A DNA stretch of 64,000 bases from Hippopus hippopus (taxonomy: Eukaryota > Mollusca > Bivalvia > Cardiida > Cardiidae), in assembly GCA_946811185.2 (NCBI GenBank), contig OX328112.1, positions 3,658,001 through 3,722,000 of the forward strand, read 5' to 3'. Shown here piece after piece: positions 10,238-21,342 of the stretch (its first letter is position 1; each line of letters begins with the position of its first letter). A program made the translations under genes and the position numbers. The notes under the pieces are model-generated. The model saw nothing but the letters and a program-made list of their open reading frames with translations. It did no database searches and was not told the DNA's origin.

Positions 10238-10520
10238 ATCAAGTAGAGTACAGGACTTGAGGCTAGAGGGTCGCTGGTTTGAATCTCCATCAGGGGATTT
10301 ATTTTTCCCTTAGATTGATTATAGTCATTGCATCAAGGTTTATTCCTCTCTCACCCTTGACTTTATTCTTTGAGATGGGTGTTAAAGAAATGCAGCCAGG
10401 GATTGAGAAGAATATAATTATTGTACATAAAGAACTGCAGAAAATCATGCACAGGTGCAGATTTTTTTTGTCTTGGTATGTACATGTTCAATGATGCGTT
10501 GCCTTCAGTAAAAAAGTTGC
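10238..10520 (+). mobile_element. SINE 2, diverged member of the SINE 1 family (unit A)
   Basis: The B-box-like GGTTTGAATCT is at 10276-10286. The following AGATTGATTATAGTCATTGC, CCTCTCTCACCC and AAGAAATGCAGCCAGGGATT line up in order with SINE 1 (AGATTGATTGATAGTCACTG, CACCTCTCACTG, AGGAAAGATGCCAGTGGTTG). The A-box region is degraded and no CACCAACCAAT tail is seen. The 71 codon frame across it is incidental. Confidence 0.6.
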
Positions 10521-11669
10521 ATTCACTAGGCACTAGAAAAACAGGGTTTACTCTAGAGGTGATATTTTCAGTACAATGGTAAAAAAATTATGAAGGTTTG
10601 ACAATATCAATGGACTATTAGTATTTTGAAAGTGGATCAACTTTGGTTTACAAGGAGGTCAAATGGCTGGGGGGGAAAATGTGCACCAATTAGGTCACAT
10701 TTATAGTCCATTGCTCATGAAATATGGCCATAAGTTATCTGTGTAGTTTGAAATTGTGGGTCAATTTGTTGGTCAAATTTTGCAGTCTTTAAAATTTATA
10801 TGTGAACTGTATCTAGAGACTCCATTATGATCCAATAGTAATGAAATGTCAGAATACTGGACTTGATATTTTTTAACTGGGTCACCCTGACTAAAGATAA
10901 TTTAAAAAAGATCTTACATGCCCATTGTAATCTACATTGTCATTCCAATGTTAATGAGATGTAGCCAGAAAATTTGTTGCAATATTATCAGAAATGAGGT
11001 TGAAATCTGGTTGAAAGTATGGCTAGGTCAAGTAATACAAAGACCTTATGTGCAATCAAGAAGCTAATTTTAGCTTCCATTGCCTGTACATGATGTTTTT
11101 TATAACATGTTAGAGGAGTTGTCATTTAAATATCTTCTTTTCTGAGGCATTCATGATCTTGCAAAGCCTTTCCAGGAAATACAGCAAATAGGCACAGCAC
11201 TGCACCCACTAGAAGTTGAAACCGGCCATTCAGGTCTTGGTGATCTATATATATAATGCTTTCACAACCATCAAGAATAAAAACAATGATTCAGTTCATT
11301 TGAACAATGTCAAAAATTTTCTGCAGAAAAGAATGCCTACTGGTACTGAAACACAAGATTACATAGACATGTAAGAATGGGCTGTCTACATTTAAAGAAC
11401 AGCACTATAGTTCAGGTCATCTGGTCCTTTGCCCTACAGTTTTAAGAGAGACTACACCTAAGGTTTACTTAAAGATTTGAATACCATTTTACTACCAGAT
11501 GAAGGGTGTAGTTAATTTTACAAAGGATTTTGCAAAGTACATACTTATCCATTAATTTTACAAGCAATTTGAACGTGCTGCACTATTTTCCAAGCAAATA
11601 ACTAGTATGATGATTGAAGACCAAATACCTTTTATACATCATAGCAGTTCATTACTTTCTGGATGCATG
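10521..11669. other. Unassigned AT-rich spacer (unit A)
   Basis: No gene seen. The segment 11175-11472 is the part that recurs as a diverged fragment right of the array (61647-61941). Equivalent spacers lie near 25959-27107, 41402-42550 and 59385-60534. Confidence 0.6.
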
Positions 11670-12669
11670 TGAGATTGAATGAATTAGCAAAGATTCTTGT
11701 AAGAATGTTTGTATCATCAAGAATATAACAATTTTAAACAAAGTCAATAAAGGACTTTTTAGGATAAAATGGAAAAGTAATTGAATTACTTGAAAAAATG
11801 GAAAAAGAAAAAAAAAATCAATAAATCAAATAAAAAATTAAAAAAAAAAAAAAATGTTTAAAAAAATGTTTTTAAAAAAAAATATATATATGACCAAAAA
11901 AAAGAAATAAAAATTGATATTTTTTATGAAAAACTTCAATAAAAGACAAAAAAATTGGAAAAAAGATGAAAAAAAAAAAAAAAAAAAATTGTGTGTATTT
12001 AAGAAGTGTGAGATTGAATGAATTAGCAAAGATTCTTGTAAGAATGTTTGTATCATCAAGAATATAACAATTTTAAACAAAGTCAATAAAGGACTTTTTA
12101 GGTTAAAATGGAAAAGAAATTGAATTACTTGAAAAAATGGAAACAGAAAATAAATAAATAAAATAAAAAATTAAAAAAAAAAAAAAAAGTTTAAAAAAAA
12201 GAAAAAATGTTTAAAAAAAAAAAAAAAAAAAAAATATGACCAAAAAAAAAATTAGAAGAAAAAGAAATAAAAATTGATATTTTTTATGAAAAACTTCAAT
12301 AAAAGACAAAAAAATTGGAAAAAGGATGATAAGAAAAAAAAAAAAAAAAAATTGTGTGTATTTAAGAAGTGTGAGAGTGAATGAATTAGCAAAGATTCTT
12401 GTAAGAACGTTAATATCTATAACAATTCTAAAGTCGAAAAGGACTTTTAAGAATAAAATGGAAAAGAAATTGGAAATACTTAAAAAAATGGGAAAAAAAA
12501 AATAAATAAATAAATAAAATGTTTAAAAAAAACATAATAATGACAATGAAATTAGAAAAAAGGGAATAAAAATTGACATTTTTTATGAAAAACTTCAATA
12601 AAAGACAAAAAAAAAAATGGAAAAAGGATAAAAAAAAAAATGTGTGTATCTAAGAAGTGTGTGTGTGTG
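11670..12669 (+). repeat. A-rich block of three ~340-360 bp subrepeats (unit A)
   Basis: Three subrepeats start at TGAGATTGAATGAATTAGC-type sequence near 11670, 12009 and 12372. Each holds AAAGATTCTTGTAAGAA, then AAAATGGAAAAG, a long A-dominated stretch, then TTTTTTATGAAAAACTTCAA and AAAAGACAAAAA. It ends in a short (TG)n run. Minus-strand frames of poly-Phe type are artefacts. Confidence 0.85.
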
Positions 12670-13077
12670 TTGAGACTTGAGAGTATGAACTTAATTTAAT
12701 ATTTCCGAAAGTTTTCCTCATCCATAATCCAGGAGATTTCAGTCCTTTACTTCCAAATCTCAAGCAATCATGTTTCAGATCTGATACTAAAATGATGAAA
12801 AAAAAAAAAAGAATCATAAAGTTCATATGTTTAGGACTTTTATTCCATAAAATATACAAGTAAAAGACTCAATGAGAGTTTTTTGCAGATTTTCAACCCC
12901 TATCCTGCTAAATAACTAACATGAAACTTTCAAGCTGATAGTAAAAACCCAAATATTGCTATTTTATCTCTCACCAAACAGTGTAGATCCAAGATCAGAC
13001 TGTATGTCCTGTACAATCTTATCTTTATCTACACTATCCAAAAAAAGGTCAGTGAGTCGCATTATGCAGGCTACGGG
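12670..13077. other. Unassigned spacer between the A-rich block and the piggyBac-like relic (unit A)
   Basis: No gene or repeat recognised. It is present in all four units with few changes. Confidence 0.55.
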
Positions 13078-13337
13078 TTAACCCTTAACCAAACAATCCC
13101 TGGTTTTTACGACCCTGACCTAGCGGTGTTTTGAAAACATTGTGGGAAAAGGATAAAATGCTGGTAACTAGCATTTTCTCCTTTTCCCACAATGTTTTCT
13201 ACCCTGATAGAAACAAAATTCAGTTTTTGAGTTACGTTTATTTTGTCGTTGAAAGTGCTTTCAATTTAGACCAGTCTAAAATTTCATTGTTTGGTAAAGG
13301 AATAAGGAGAGATCGATTTTTCAATATCAATGTCTAA
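13078..13337. mobile_element. piggyBac-like relic with a 30 bp-arm hairpin (unit A)
   Basis: It begins at TTAACCCTTAACC. The arms 13133-13162 and 13170-13199 are reverse complements with one mismatch and a 7 nt loop (GGTAACT); each contains ATTGTGGGAAAAGGA or its complement. Similar arms flank the non-coding 3' part of the piggyBac pseudogene (AAAACATTGTGGTAAAAGGA at 62557-62576, and AGCATTTTCTCCTTCTCCCA near 62909). TTTGGTAAAGG after the hairpin is shared too (62979). This is probably a piggyBac-derived MITE. The 68 codon frame across it is incidental. Confidence 0.5.
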
Positions 13338-13618
13338 CATGATGAGTTGTTAGAAGTCCTTTTTTTTTTTCAGAAATGAGAAATGAAATGATTTAATGTT
13401 TTTTGCTTTGTCAGATGGTCTTGTGTGACCATTAGGCTTAGAACTTGTAATATTTTTGTATGCAGTAACATTTTGTGAACCTCTCTACCAGGACTGTTGA
13501 AATTAAAGCTGTTGGGTAGCATGTGACCCTGCTTCAAGATGGATTAAGTTATGGCCTTTGAGTCAAATATTGTAAAATGAAGAAAAAAATGCTGTTTTCA
13601 TTTAGTAAAGACTTTTAA

Positions 13619-13834
13619 AGTCATTTAAGAAACCATGAAGCATTTACAACACAATTTGCTCTTGATGACCCTTTGGAAGTGAGTTTCGAAAACATGGTTT
13701 TACCATTGTCCAAGAGAAATTGCAATATTCTAGCCAGATATGATTCATTTTTGAAAAAGATTGCAAATTTGGGCAAGTTTGAAGTTTTATCTCACAATGA
13801 AAAGATTAGCCTAATGCTACCAAATTTGAAATAA
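13619..13834 (+). other. Open frame without upstream ATG, protein-like but unrecognised (unit A)
   Basis: 71 codons open between a TAA at 13616 and a TAA at 13832. The first ATG is at 13694. The translation has a mixed, charged composition (for example FALDDPLEVSFENMVLPLSK and KIANLGKFEVL) unlike the low-complexity frames around it. It sits 65 bp before the hAT-like left end. It could be the last exon of a decayed transposase or chance. I recognise no family. Copies lie at 29057-29272 and, with one Ser-to-Asn change, 44799-45014; unit D lacks it. Confidence 0.2.
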
Positions 13835-14009
13835 ATGATCGGTTTTGTGAACCTTCCTAAGTTTTTTTTCTGATGGTTTTTTTTTTTTAATGTGAAGTTC
13901 AGGGGTGCGGAAATCCTACGTCCGACTCGTCCGACTCGGGTAAATTTGATGTCGGACAAGTGGCTTTTTGCAATCTACTCGTCCGCGGACAAGTAGAAAA
14001 TGAGGAGAA

Positions 14010-15436
14010 AATTGAAAGTAAAGATCTTTAACATTATCCTTGTGAAATAGAAATATTCTCTTCGTCTCACTTCGTAAACTTCAACATTTTTGAATTGAAT
14101 TATGATAAACTTTTCCCTGACATCTGGAATCAAAAACAAACATTTGGCTGAATCTGATTTTATGTGCTACGCAGGCTTTTTATTGATTTTGACTGCGCTG
14201 CAGTACGGCCAAAATGTTGTGGTTTCTTCGCGCCATTTGATTTGTTTAATGGAGGCAACCATAACCGAGCCGAGTTATTTTTTGCACATTATAACACCGC
14301 ATGTAGACTTGATGCGCTTGTCATTTCCCTATCATTCAATATCAAATTCTTTTTTATTATTCGCAAAAACTTGCAGCTGACAAAAAAAGTTGTCTTAATT
14401 TAACACTGTGGAACACATTCTTAGTTGCAGTAAACGTATTTGAAAGAAAACCAAACATGCTGTATCCAAGTAAAACATGTCAAGAACCGGGAAACATTAC
14501 AAAAAGTTTGTTAAAAGGTCTGTAGACGATAAAGGCTAGCGCAGCCATTTTACTTTCGGCGTAAAATGTTCAAATTCTTTGCAGATATAGATCTATCTGC
14601 AGGTAATCAAATCTCCGCATACTGAGTCTCAATCTGAAGTTTCGGGGCAGTCGGACATCGCCGATTTCCCGTTGTCTGAAAGCTAGACAATTATTATCAT
14701 TGCACACGATGCAAACTCTACATCTCCAGACACAATAACCAAGCCTAGCCTTTTAACTTCCACAGATAATGAATCCCTTGTATCATATGATGGCTGGTAA
14801 GCAGTTCTGCTGAAGTATTAACTCCAGCACCCATAGGTTTACCACAGTAGTGTAAAAAAAAAGGGCTGTAAGTGTAAACACTGAGATATTTGGCCATGGT
14901 CTAAGCAGTTATAGTGTAACTGTTGAATCTTTTTCAATTATTAAATTGTTGTACCTTTCTATTTACTGTATGTATGTACAGTGCCATTAATTTGTTTTAT
15001 TGACCTTGAAAGTCGGTCTGCTTTTTCCGAATTTGGCCAAAATCAAGCTTGAATATTCCAAAATGAAAGGCTAAGGCCCCTTCCCAATTTTTGGGAAAAA
15101 AAGCCCAGTACAGTCCTACGTACAAGCCCACTTTCTCTGAAAATCCCAGATTCTGGTGGAACAGTTACCTTGTCAAGCATCCTGATAGGGCAGTATAATT
15201 TATTGCATGTAATTAGTCTGAATCAATCAGTCTGACCAGAAACTCTGTTCTCTGGGTCATTGTGTGAAACTTGATCCTAAAATTGATAAGCCCTGGAAAG
15301 TCTTGCATTCAGAGCACTTGAATTTGTCCAGTTCCAAGAAATGATTTTGAACATGTTTCAGTTCCTGTACATGCTAGGTATAGGGGAGGGTAGACTGTAA
15401 CAATCTTTTTATTTAAGCACAATAAACTTTGGATTT
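14010..15436. other. Left interior of the hAT-like element (unit A)
   Basis: No recognisable coding. CpG dinucleotides are relatively frequent at 14060-14650 (TTCGCGCCATT, CCGAGCCGAG, GGCTAGCGCAGCC). GCAGCCATTTT at 14541-14551 is, on the minus strand, AAAATGGCTGC, a YY1-type initiator motif that could mark an old promoter. Two overlapping plus-strand frames (14102-14380 and 14164-14403) have no known motifs. The same holds for 29448-30874 and 45191-46618. Confidence 0.35.
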
Positions 15437-16443
15437 TGCTGCCATTGAAAGTTAAATTAGAAATTCATAACAGAATGTAGATTTTAGATTTATTCAGAAA
15501 TGTACTTATCTTGCAGTTATGGTCATTATTGATACTTTATCATTATTTTATGAAGAAGCTTAAAATTTTGAGGGATTAAGGTTAATATATATAAATTTGA
15601 GTCTTGCCTTGCTGGTGCAACTTTACCAGCAAAAGTTTTGCTTCTCATGATGGATTTTTAAGAAATCAAAAGAATGGCCATACACGGTATTGCATTTTAC
15701 TAAGTAAAACCATTTACTAAATAAGCTAGGACTTAAAATTATATCCTTACAGCTAGAGAGAAGAAACTCTGTTAAAACTTGAAATTGTGTAGACCTACTC
15801 AGCTGTGTAAACATAGATAAATATCCAATACATGTATGTATAGTGTAAGGGATAGAAAAACTCACGGGATTTGTTCTTATTTAAAACCCTGAAAAAGACA
15901 ACAGCGCTGTCTTGAAAGGCATCCAACAATGATAGTGAATTTTCTATCCGTCATAATCTGTGCACCTTATAGCTATCAGGGGCAACATTTAGAATGAAGA
16001 TACAAGAATGATTATAGATTCATAAAATAAAGATGAAATAGGTGGAAAACTGGCTGAAAACAAGTATAGATGAATCCGTAACCCCTAAAGCTCCTGAAGT
16101 TGCAGTTTCTTGCTTCCTTTTTCTTGACCTGATGTTTTTGCTTTCAAAGGGATTGAAATGTCTACAATATTTAGTTTACGTTTTTAACACTCTCCCACAT
16201 TGATATGGACGAAAACAGTGTTGAAAATGGCTTAAAACCCTAATCTAAAAAATATCTGGGGCTTTCTACATGAGAGGGGAAGTTGATCTTTGACAGCCGG
16301 CAAGTAAACTCTATCAGGAAAGTTTGAAAATGGACTTGTCAAATGCTATATTTTGCTGTTTCATCAGAAACTACATGACTGTTCATCTGATCACATGATG
16401 CTTTCTTAGTGCATGGGGGCCATTACAGTCTTATATCTCTTTT

Positions 16444-16756
16444 GGGCCCAGCCAGTAACTCAGTGGGTTACATCCAAGGCTTGAAATTAGGGGGTTGCAG
16501 GTTTGAATCCACAGCTCAGCCATTTCCTTCTTGAAGATTGATTGATAGTCACTGTGACTCGATTCACTCACCTCTCACTGCTGATCATGGTTAGGAAAAT
16601 AATTATGTAGGAAAGATGCCAGTGGTTGGGGAAAGAATATGGTATAAAGTCCTTGTAAAAGCAAATCAATGTAAGTATGGATAGAGACTTTGGTCTCTGT
16701 GATTTACCTGAAATAATGTTGAAATTGGCATTAGACACCAACCAATCAATTAATAC
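16444..16756 (+). mobile_element. SINE 1, tRNA-derived (unit B)
   Basis: Copy of the unit A SINE with the CCAGCCAGTAAC variant at the 5' head. A and B boxes and tail are intact. Confidence 0.75.
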
Positions 16757-17979
16757 AGGTGTATCACCTGAGCCCTTTTCATACTATGACTGTCATTGTC
16801 TGTTCTACCAAATAGAAAAGGCCAAAGGAGTTTTCAGATACACATGAGGCTGAGCATTGCAAAATATTAGTTCCTTTATCAATGTAAAAGACAGCAGGGT
16901 AATGTGATAGTACGTAGATCTCTATATGTCAAATTCAGACAAAGTTTCATAAAGATTCTAATTTAACAATGGTTTGAAATTATGGCCTAGTCTTAGATAA
17001 CTGATAGAATAGTAAACCAGGCATTCATAATGAAGATTGGCATGAAAGTTCATTCAAGACAGAGACATTATTAGGGTGACCAAGACAAAAAGTTAATCCA
17101 ACTGACCTTTAACCCAACAACCAAGTCTTTAATACACCTAGATACTGCTAATAGAGTGATGATGTATCTAATATAAATTTTACTTAGTTTCATTGCTTTT
17201 GGCTATACATAGGCTTTTTACAAAGTTGGTATCAAGGAGACACAGTGAAAATGGACGAAAAGTTTGGTCTTAAAGACGATCGCTACAGTTTCACCATTTT
17301 TTGAAAACATTCAGAATTTCATGAAACTTTGTGTGGTGATAGTATATTATCTGATCTTCAAATATAGGAGATAAAAAAAGGGGGCCACCAGCTTTGGGAA
17401 AATTCTACGAATATTTCTTTTAGTACACCCTGAATTGCAGCAGTTCGGGATGAAATTTCACCTATGAAAACTAAGTCTATTTGTATTTTTTTAAATGACA
17501 ACAATTATCAGGAAATTTTATGTCATTGTATTGGTGAAACATCAAATTTAATGAAAAAAATAATTTAGAGTATACTGAGTATCAATCTTTGAAAAAAAGC
17601 ATCCTTGACTTATGGCTAAAACACCTTTATTTTGGAAAAAAAAAACCCAAAAAAACAAAGAGTATCCTTTAAAGTTTTTTTCAATGTTCTAACATTCAGA
17701 TTTTTCTTATTTTTTCTGTATATAATATTCAGGTACTAAACTACAAGAATCAGGCTTAAAACAAATAGGTCACCAGCCTTATTTTTTAAGAAAATACATT
17801 TCAAGTTTGTGGGTGGGGCAATAACTAACGAGTAAATGTAGGGTTTGTCAAAGACAAAGACATTATATGAAGTAAATTATCCCAATTTTTTCAACAATTC
17901 AACAGTGTTTATAAGAATCAAGTTTGTTTGTCATAATAAACCAATCCATATCATATAAATGTAATACTGATGTTAGCAT

Positions 17980-18196
17980 TTAACCCATTACTAAACGACT
18001 AATTCTGGACTTTTCTAAATTTGATGCGTTTGCAGACGCTAAACCATAACCTGGTATTTATGTATCACAGTCCTTTGATGGGTCAGAAATCATTGTGCGA
18101 AAAGGAGACATCAGTCAGTAGGAGTAATTTCTCCTTTTGACATCAATGTTTTCTAATGTTGTCGGCTGCAGACGCATTGAGATAAGGGATAACCCG
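17980..18196. mobile_element. piggyBac-like non-coding relic (unit B)
   Basis: Copy of the unit A relic; it differs at CATAACCTGG (CATAACTTGG in A). Confidence 0.4.
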
Positions 18197-21100
18197 GTAA
18201 AAGAGAAAGAGTTACAGCTCCTTTTTTTCTTTACCAAGTGACATAATTTTGAACTAGACCAAACTGAGAGCATCTGCATCTGAAAGGATGTTTTAGCTCG
18301 ATGATACATCTGCAAAATAGAGCGCTAGTAGCAGGTGTCCATATCTCCGTTGTTAGGTGACGTAGTTCGGTGATTCACTTTGACTTTCAGTCCGATCTTT
18401 TGAATAGGTGATTTCGGATTCTTGCCTGGCATATAATTATTTGGCTTGATTCAAATACTTTTTTCTTTGTTTTGCGGACAAGAAACAACCCGTTTTAGTT
18501 CTTGGTTTATCCATTCTGAAGACACTGAAAAGTGTGGCAGGATCAACTGTGTTAGGTGCTCACCGTTTCGAGTAAAAAGGTGAGTGTGATAGTTACACGA
18601 AGCGTGATAATGGAAGCTGTCGCAAACGTCGTTAAAAGTATCAAAACAAAGGATTTGTCACCCATCTGACCAAATAATTTTTGATAATGGATACTGGACA
18701 ATAGGATTGTCTAATGATCAGAAAGCTCTTAGTAAAAAAGATTTGCTAAGCACTTGTAACATCTCTAGTAGATGACATGTAGTATTACCCAAAGTAGTTC
18801 CCTGCTTTCGTTTTCTTCATGATTTAAATGAGAACCATGATGATACAACATTGCTAGCCTAAGTTCCATAACTTCAACTGCTATTTTTTTAATTTATCTC
18901 TTTGAAGTGTAATAGTTGACCCAATAATCCATTGTCAGCCCCCACACTGGTGTTTCTGTTCATTGACAGGGTATATTTGACTGTCAAAACCTTTTTTTAT
19001 CAATTGTTACAAAGTAATACATTGACTGTTCAAGCACATTGACCTTTTGAATATTAATGGTTTTATCTGATGCACAATATGGGTCAGAAGTGCCTACTCT
19101 CTGTACACTGGTTGAAGAGATCAAATTGTCATTTGTGCTACATTGTGCTACATTTAACTTTCCCAGTATACATGTAATACATTTCTCCATAATCCCAGGG
19201 TCATATACATGAAATGGGGCTGAGAAATGGTGTCTTGAATACCAATATTTTTAACTTGAGTTTCTCAAGCGCACATGTCTAAAACTAGAGAAACCTGAGT
19301 TACAAACCTTATACCCCCAGCGACCTCTTATGGATTTATGAGTGTTTGACCTAAAATGATTCATACCTAAAGTTGCTTTGGATATATTTACTCATCACCC
19401 TAAATTCTGACAACAAGAGGCCTGTATCATTCTATATACAGCCAAGAAACTCATGTATAGGTGATTTTGAAAAACTTAGAACTGAACTTATCTTGTAACA
19501 AAAGTTTTTCTGAGACTGGACCTGAATGTGGAAAACTGAATAGGGGGGCTATGATGATCTTTGTTGCTAACATGAAAACCATCCGTGTAAGTTTTGTTCT
19601 TTTTTTTCTATACAATGAACGTACACACTCTTTAAGGAGTTTAACCTAGTGAAATTGTCTGAATTTACTGGCACAAAATTTACTTTTGTATTGTACTTTG
19701 CTATAATATGACATAGATTTAAATATGAAAGTGGAGGTTGATTTACAATGTGTTCACATGCTAATAGAGTGGATTGAAGTATTTATGCTTGTTATATGCC
19801 TATTTGTCTTTTTGACAGCAGACATGTACACAATGGTAAATATTCATCCTTTAATGAAGGAAACTGTCAAAGTCTTTGCCAGTTTAGGATAAGAGCCATG
19901 TAGCAGGCTTCCTTTCTGTTCTTACATTAAAAACAATGTCTTGAGAGTTTTTCTTTGTGGCAATTTTTAAGTGTACATACTTTCAAAAAATTAATGACAT
20001 GATAATTTGTCAGAATAATGGAATGGTTCCAATGTAATTTTTTGATGGGTTTCTAAGGCATCACAGAAGTTGAGGAATATCAGTTTGCTTAATGTGTAAA
20101 GCTTTGATCTTTTCTTATAACATACTTTGCTCATGGAGCAAAACACTTGTTTTAAGTAAATACACTTTTGCATGGCCTTCAGAGGTAGTGAAAATATACT
20201 TACACTTGCCAGGATTTATGCCAGAGAAATATGTACAAGTACTTTTACTTATGTAATCACAGTAAATGTTTGTACATGAGTGGATCCATAGTTAAATCTA
20301 GCACAAAAATTAATGGTCATAGCTTAATCTGAGGCTTTCAGACAACTCTGCTTCTCAAGACTTTCAGTCCTTTGATTTTCAAAAAAAAAAAAATCCGAAG
20401 AAACATAATGATGTTGATGACAACAAGCATTAATTTCCATATCAAACTGTTTTTTTAATTTCTTATTTGGTAGACTTCAATCAGATATTGAAACATGTAA
20501 AAAATATTGTTTTATATCTCAAATTTAAACCACCTGTCTTGTCTATCTTGCTTTTTTGTGTATTTCAAAACCTTTAGAGTCAGGGAAAAGTTTTACAGGT
20601 AGAAAAGGATCTGACATGCAGTAATGCCAGGACCCACAAATGTTCATCTTATCTTTAGGGATCTCCTAGGGGCTGGGGTCAGACACACAGAACTGTTTGG
20701 ATTAGGGGCTGACCATGACATTTATGGCCCATTACAGTGATTATCAAGCCATTAGTATAACAGTATCCAAAAGTACCATAGCCTCAATTTTGAGGCTGAT
20801 TTTGGGCTTGTACGTAGGAATGAGTAAAGGTTTGCTTGAGTACGGTACAGTCAGTTAGGTCTTTGTGTGCCATTGTTTTGTTTTGGACAAGTAAGCTTCT
20901 CTGACGGACAAGTAGATTTTTTAGATTTACTTGTCCATGGACAAGTAGAAAATTTCACGATTTCCACACCCCTGAAGTTGTTCGGACAGTCTGTTTATGT
21001 CTGCTGTCTGTCCATACTCAAAAGTTTAGATCTTAAAACTTCATCTCTTGCTGCTTGGAAGTAAGAAGATGCTGTAACTAGATTCCTTAAGATTTACTGA

Positions 21101-21342
21101 GCCTTTAGTTTTACTTTAATTTAAATGAAACTGACTTCTTTCCAAGCTTAAACCCTTACAGAAAGGGTCATAAAGAAAAGGGTTATAGTCTAGGATAGTT
21201 TAGTGGAAATCATGCTTTTACTAAGCCATAATTGCAACGGAGTTATGCTACAAATGAAGAAATCAATTGTGATAATGCTGAAGGCAGTTTGCCTGGAACC
21301 ACAGGTCATTATTATGGATTCCTTTGTTTTTCTTATTATTAG

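Larger units (their letters stand above)
1..15436. repeat. Macro-tandem repeat unit A (15,436 bp)
   Basis: The sequence starting TGCTGCCATTGAAAG at base 1 recurs at 15437, 30875 and 46619 in the same orientation, and everything between follows in the same order. The unit is a composite of transposon relics and simple repeats with no convincing gene. Its start is arbitrary because the array continues off the left edge. Private variants of this copy include CAGCCGGTAAC near 1013 (CAGCCAGTAAC elsewhere) and CCTAGTAAAAT near 4210 (CCTAGTGAAAT elsewhere). The head-to-tail structure is seen directly; whether it is genomic or an assembly duplication cannot be decided from sequence alone. Confidence 0.95.
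13900..20974 (+). mobile_element. hAT-like element, 7,075 bp, spanning the A/B unit junction
   Basis: The left end begins CAGGGGTGCGGAAATCC. The reverse complement of the right end begins CAGGGGTGTGGAAATCG, so 15 of 17 bases match. AAGTT flanks both sides (13895-13899 and 20975-20979), a perfect 5 bp target-site duplication. Both ends carry GGACAAGT / ACTTGTCC-type subterminal motifs (about 13919-14005 and 20867-20958). CAG-start termini fit the hAT superfamily; most hATs make 8 bp duplications, but 5 and 6 bp subfamilies are known. No transposase frame is recognisable inside. Alternatively, the two ends could belong to two related elements that happen to share flanks. Confidence 0.6.

Noticed and set aside
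11838..12086. Minus-strand poly-Phe frame
   Set aside because: Complement of A-rich subrepeats; the frame shifts with every homopolymer change.
14102..14403. Overlapping 92 and 79 codon frames as a small gene
   Set aside because: Two frames are open together, with no recognisable motif, and they lie within the left part of the hAT-like element.
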